From assembly GCA_009779015.1 (NCBI GenBank), contig WRFC01000029.1:1-8141 (forward strand): 8,141 bases of DNA, in the 5' to 3' direction. The stretch is from Coriobacteriia bacterium. GTDB lineage: Bacteria; Actinomycetota; Coriobacteriia; Coriobacteriales; UBA8131. Positions 6,244 to 8,141 of the stretch are shown piece after piece; the stretch's first letter is position 1, and each line of letters begins with the position of its first letter. Made by a program: the position numbers and the translations under genes. Below the pieces are notes generated by a model, which searched no databases, was not told where the DNA came from, and saw only the letters and a program-made list of their open reading frames with translations.

Positions 6244-6272
6244 TTGATGTTTTTCTATGAGATTTTTATGAA
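6244..6272 (+). promoter_or_regulatory. Weak candidate promoter for the flavoprotein gene
   Basis: TTGATG (6244-6249), 17 bases, TATGAA (6267-6272): four of six matches in each box. An alternative is TACTAT at 6302-6307 with a poor -35 near 6279. Both overlap or abut the inverted repeat at 6265-6287. Confidence 0.3.
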
Positions 6273-6287
6273 GTTCTTCTTCATAAA
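6265..6287. promoter_or_regulatory. Perfect 9-bp inverted repeat, likely operator upstream of the flavoprotein
   Basis: TTTATGAAG-TTCTT-CTTCATAAA, with arms at 6265-6273 and 6279-6287 and a 5-bp centre, sits 85 bp before the flavoprotein start and covers the candidate -10. No T-run follows directly and no gene ends here, so a dimeric regulator site is favoured over a terminator. Confidence 0.5.
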
Positions 6288-6372
6288 CGGCATTTCAGCT
6301 CTACTATTCTGAGATCGGACTAAACTCCAATCGGGGCGAAATAAAAGGAAGACCTGAAAGGAGAGGGGAAAA

Positions 6373-8141
6373 ATGAAGGGAAAAAACAAGCATCTAGACG
6401 ACGGGCTGCAAGAAGCAGCTGAACCACAAAAAGCAAAGGGCCAAGGGGCGCTTTCGAGACGCACTTTCTTAAAGGGGGCAGGTCTAGCGACGGTTGCCAC
6501 CGGGGCGCTGATCGCCGGCTGTTCTCCCCAGACTACTGCTGCTGACGCCAGCAGCCCGTCATCGGGATCAGACGGCACATCGGGCTCAGGTGCCGAGAAC
6601 CCGCTGGTTGGCCGGACGACTTTTACGACCTATGCGAACCCCGACGAGATCGGGCTGGTGCATGACACCTCGCAAGAAGAGACCGTCGATGTCGTGGTCG
6701 TGGGGTCGGGCATCACGGGACTCTCGTGCAGCATGATCATCGCCGAGCAGGCCCCCAGTGCCAAGATCTTGATGATCGACAAGAACTCGTTTCCGGGTGG
6801 CAACACCAACTTTGCCGAGATCAACGAGCCCGGCCAGGGTATGGCCTGGGCAGACGCGCTGGCCAAGGGCGTGCAGACCGCGTTGAGCTCGCTGAACCTG
6901 ACCGACCCGTACCTTTATGCGCACAGCTATTACGACACCGGCCGCATCACGGGCTGGCTCTACCAGAAGCAGGGCGTTCAACTGGCCGATGACCATTTTT
7001 ATTACAAGGACCATATGGGCTACGGGACCGTTCAGCACCTGGTCACGACAATGAGCTCTGATTCGACTTATGCCAATATCGAGCTGCGGACAAGCACCCA
7101 GGGCATCGCCTTGCTGATGGATGACGACCATAGCTGTTCGGGCATCCAAGTTAAAATGAATAACGCCTATAGCAATATCCACGCCAAGGCCGTCATGCTG
7201 GCCACCGGCGGCATGGGCACGAACACCGATCTGCTCTCGTATTACACCGGCCAAGACGTGGTGCAGAAGTGCACGCAGATCGGCGCCGGGCAGGACGGCG
7301 ACGGCCATCTGATGGTCGAGACGACCGCCCATGGCAAGAGCAAGAACGTCGACCCCACCCCCATGTGGTGCTTGATCAAAGACGATTCGCTGAACTCGGC
7401 CTTGAGCGTGGCCTCGACCATGCAGTCGGCCAATATCTTTATCAACGAGAGCGGCGCCCGCTTTAGCAATGAGGATTACGCCGGCGCTTCTCCCTTTGCT
7501 TCGGTTGTTGCCCAGGACCACCTGTTTAATAACCAGGGCAAGGTCTTTTCGATCATGGGACAAGGCCTGTTTGATTATTTTGAGGCCGGTGGGTCGGACC
7601 GCTCGGGCTTTTATTACTATCAGACGCCGGCCAGCCTGCAAGACGACCTGAGCACGATCGGCAACAACAAGAACGCCTACCAGGCCGATAGTTTTGCGGC
7701 TTTGGCCGCGCTGATCGGCGTGCCATCTGATGCCTTTGTGAGCTCGCTGCAGACCTACCAGAGCGACGCGGCGGCCGGCACCGACGACACGGTGTTTGGC
7801 AAGCCGAGCAAGTACATGGTTGGGCTGGGCGATGGGCCGTACTACGCCTTTGAGGTCTCGACGGCGCTGATTCAGACGAACAACGGCATCCGGATCAACA
7901 CCGATTGCGCGGTCTGCGACCAGTTTTATACACCGATCAAAGGCCTTTATGCGGGCGGCATTGCGGTCAGCGGCTTTAACACCGCCATCTACACGATGGG
8001 CACGAGCCAGCATGTCGGCCTTTGGAGCGGCACCCAGGCGGCGCGTTCGATCGTTACCATCGACCTGGGCGGGACCGTCGCCGACAACTGGTTTGGCGAC
8101 AGCGAGTACTCTGGCCCGCTGCCCGACATGAGCAATCTGGA
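6373..8141 (+). CDS. Tat-exported lipoprotein FAD-dependent reductase (fumarate/urocanate reductase superfamily), runs off right edge
   Basis: An open frame of 589 codons without a stop to the window end. SRRTFLKG (28-35) is a twin-arginine signal and LIAGC (46-50) a lipobox, so the folded flavoprotein is probably anchored outside the membrane by C50. A Ser/Gly linker follows, then the FAD-binding VVVVGSGITGLS (107-118), the acidic end of strand 2 (MID, D136), PGGNTN (141-146), a late ATGGMG (277-282), INESGARFSNE (357-367) and GLYAGG (524-529). No CxxCH haem site or FMN-binding domain is visible, so an outside electron donor is needed. Aligned by eye to Shewanella fumarate reductase, the key residues H365, R402, H504 and R544 correspond to D327, G371, Q501 and Y540, so fumarate is an unlikely substrate. 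The start is fixed by AAAGGAG nine bases upstream. It is divergent from the adhesin. The true substrate is unknown; the frame probably ends soon beyond the edge. Confidence 0.88.
   Translation, partial: MKGKNKHLDDGLQEAAEPQKAKGQGALSRRTFLKGAGLATVATGALIAGCSPQTTAADASSPSSGSDGTSGSGAENPLVGRTTFTTYANPDEIGLVHDTSQEETVDVVVVGSGITGLSCSMIIAEQAPSAKILMIDKNSFPGGNTNFAEINEPGQGMAWADALAKGVQTALSSLNLTDPYLYAHSYYDTGRITGWLYQKQGVQLADDHFYYKDHMGYGTVQHLVTTMSSDSTYANIELRTSTQGIALLMDDDHSCSGIQVKMNNAYSNIHAKAVMLATGGMGTNTDLLSYYTGQDVVQKCTQIGAGQDGDGHLMVETTAHGKSKNVDPTPMWCLIKDDSLNSALSVASTMQSANIFINESGARFSNEDYAGASPFASVVAQDHLFNNQGKVFSIMGQGLFDYFEAGGSDRSGFYYYQTPASLQDDLSTIGNNKNAYQADSFAALAALIGVPSDAFVSSLQTYQSDAAAGTDDTVFGKPSKYMVGLGDGPYYAFEVSTALIQTNNGIRINTDCAVCDQFYTPIKGLYAGGIAVSGFNTAIYTMGTSQHVGLWSGTQAARSIVTIDLGGTVADNWFGDSEYSGPLPDMSNL

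Noticed and set aside
7891..7923. CAVCD in the flavoprotein as a haem-binding site
   Set aside because: The c-type haem motif needs His after the second Cys; here it is Asp.
6586..8013. A 475-codon open frame on the minus strand, antisense to the flavoprotein
   Set aside because: It lies wholly inside the flavoprotein gene. The product shows no recognisable motif and has the Arg/Ala/Val/His-rich makeup of a GC-rich antisense shadow, whereas the plus-strand frame has Tat, lipobox and FAD motifs.

Overview
The window looks like a chromosomal stretch from a Gram-positive, probably actinobacterial anaerobe. The best guess is a member of the Coriobacteriia. This is inferred from a sortase-type giant surface protein, a Tat-exported lipoprotein flavin reductase of the kind abundant in Eggerthella-like bacteria, strong Shine-Dalgarno sites, and GC-rich coding DNA. 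No rRNA, tRNA, CRISPR array, insertion sequence or integrase was seen.

Layout. (1) Bases 1-624, minus strand, partial: the N-terminal 208 codons of a TOTE conflict-system protein, with a helical N-terminus, a cysteine-rich segment and an archaeo-eukaryotic primase domain carrying a D-F-D motif. It runs off the left edge and is AT-richer than its neighbours. (2) 663-1187, minus: a DUF3465 lipoprotein ending 38 bases before the primase gene, with its own extended -10 promoter; the two probably share a transcript. (3) 1340-5956, minus: a 1538-residue cell-surface adhesin. A repeat unit occurs three times, each copy split by a different insert: a lectin-like domain plus DUF11, then DUF11, then a von Willebrand factor A domain. 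A SpaA/CnaB-like domain and a non-canonical sorting signal (MPYAGG) follow. (4) 5957-6372: an AT-rich divergent intergenic region. It holds a near-consensus promoter and a leader of about 215 nt for the adhesin, plus a perfect 9-bp inverted repeat and a weak promoter on the flavoprotein side. (5) 6373-8141, plus, partial: a Tat lipoprotein FAD-dependent reductase of the fumarate/urocanate reductase superfamily, in which the residues used by fumarate reductases appear replaced.

Functionally, the adhesin and the flavoprotein are divergently transcribed envelope genes for surface attachment and extracytoplasmic electron-acceptor use. The DUF3465-TOTE pair reads as a separate, possibly acquired, defence-related module. 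The most interesting item is the truncated TOTE gene; its helicase and nuclease parts, if present, lie outside the window to the left.
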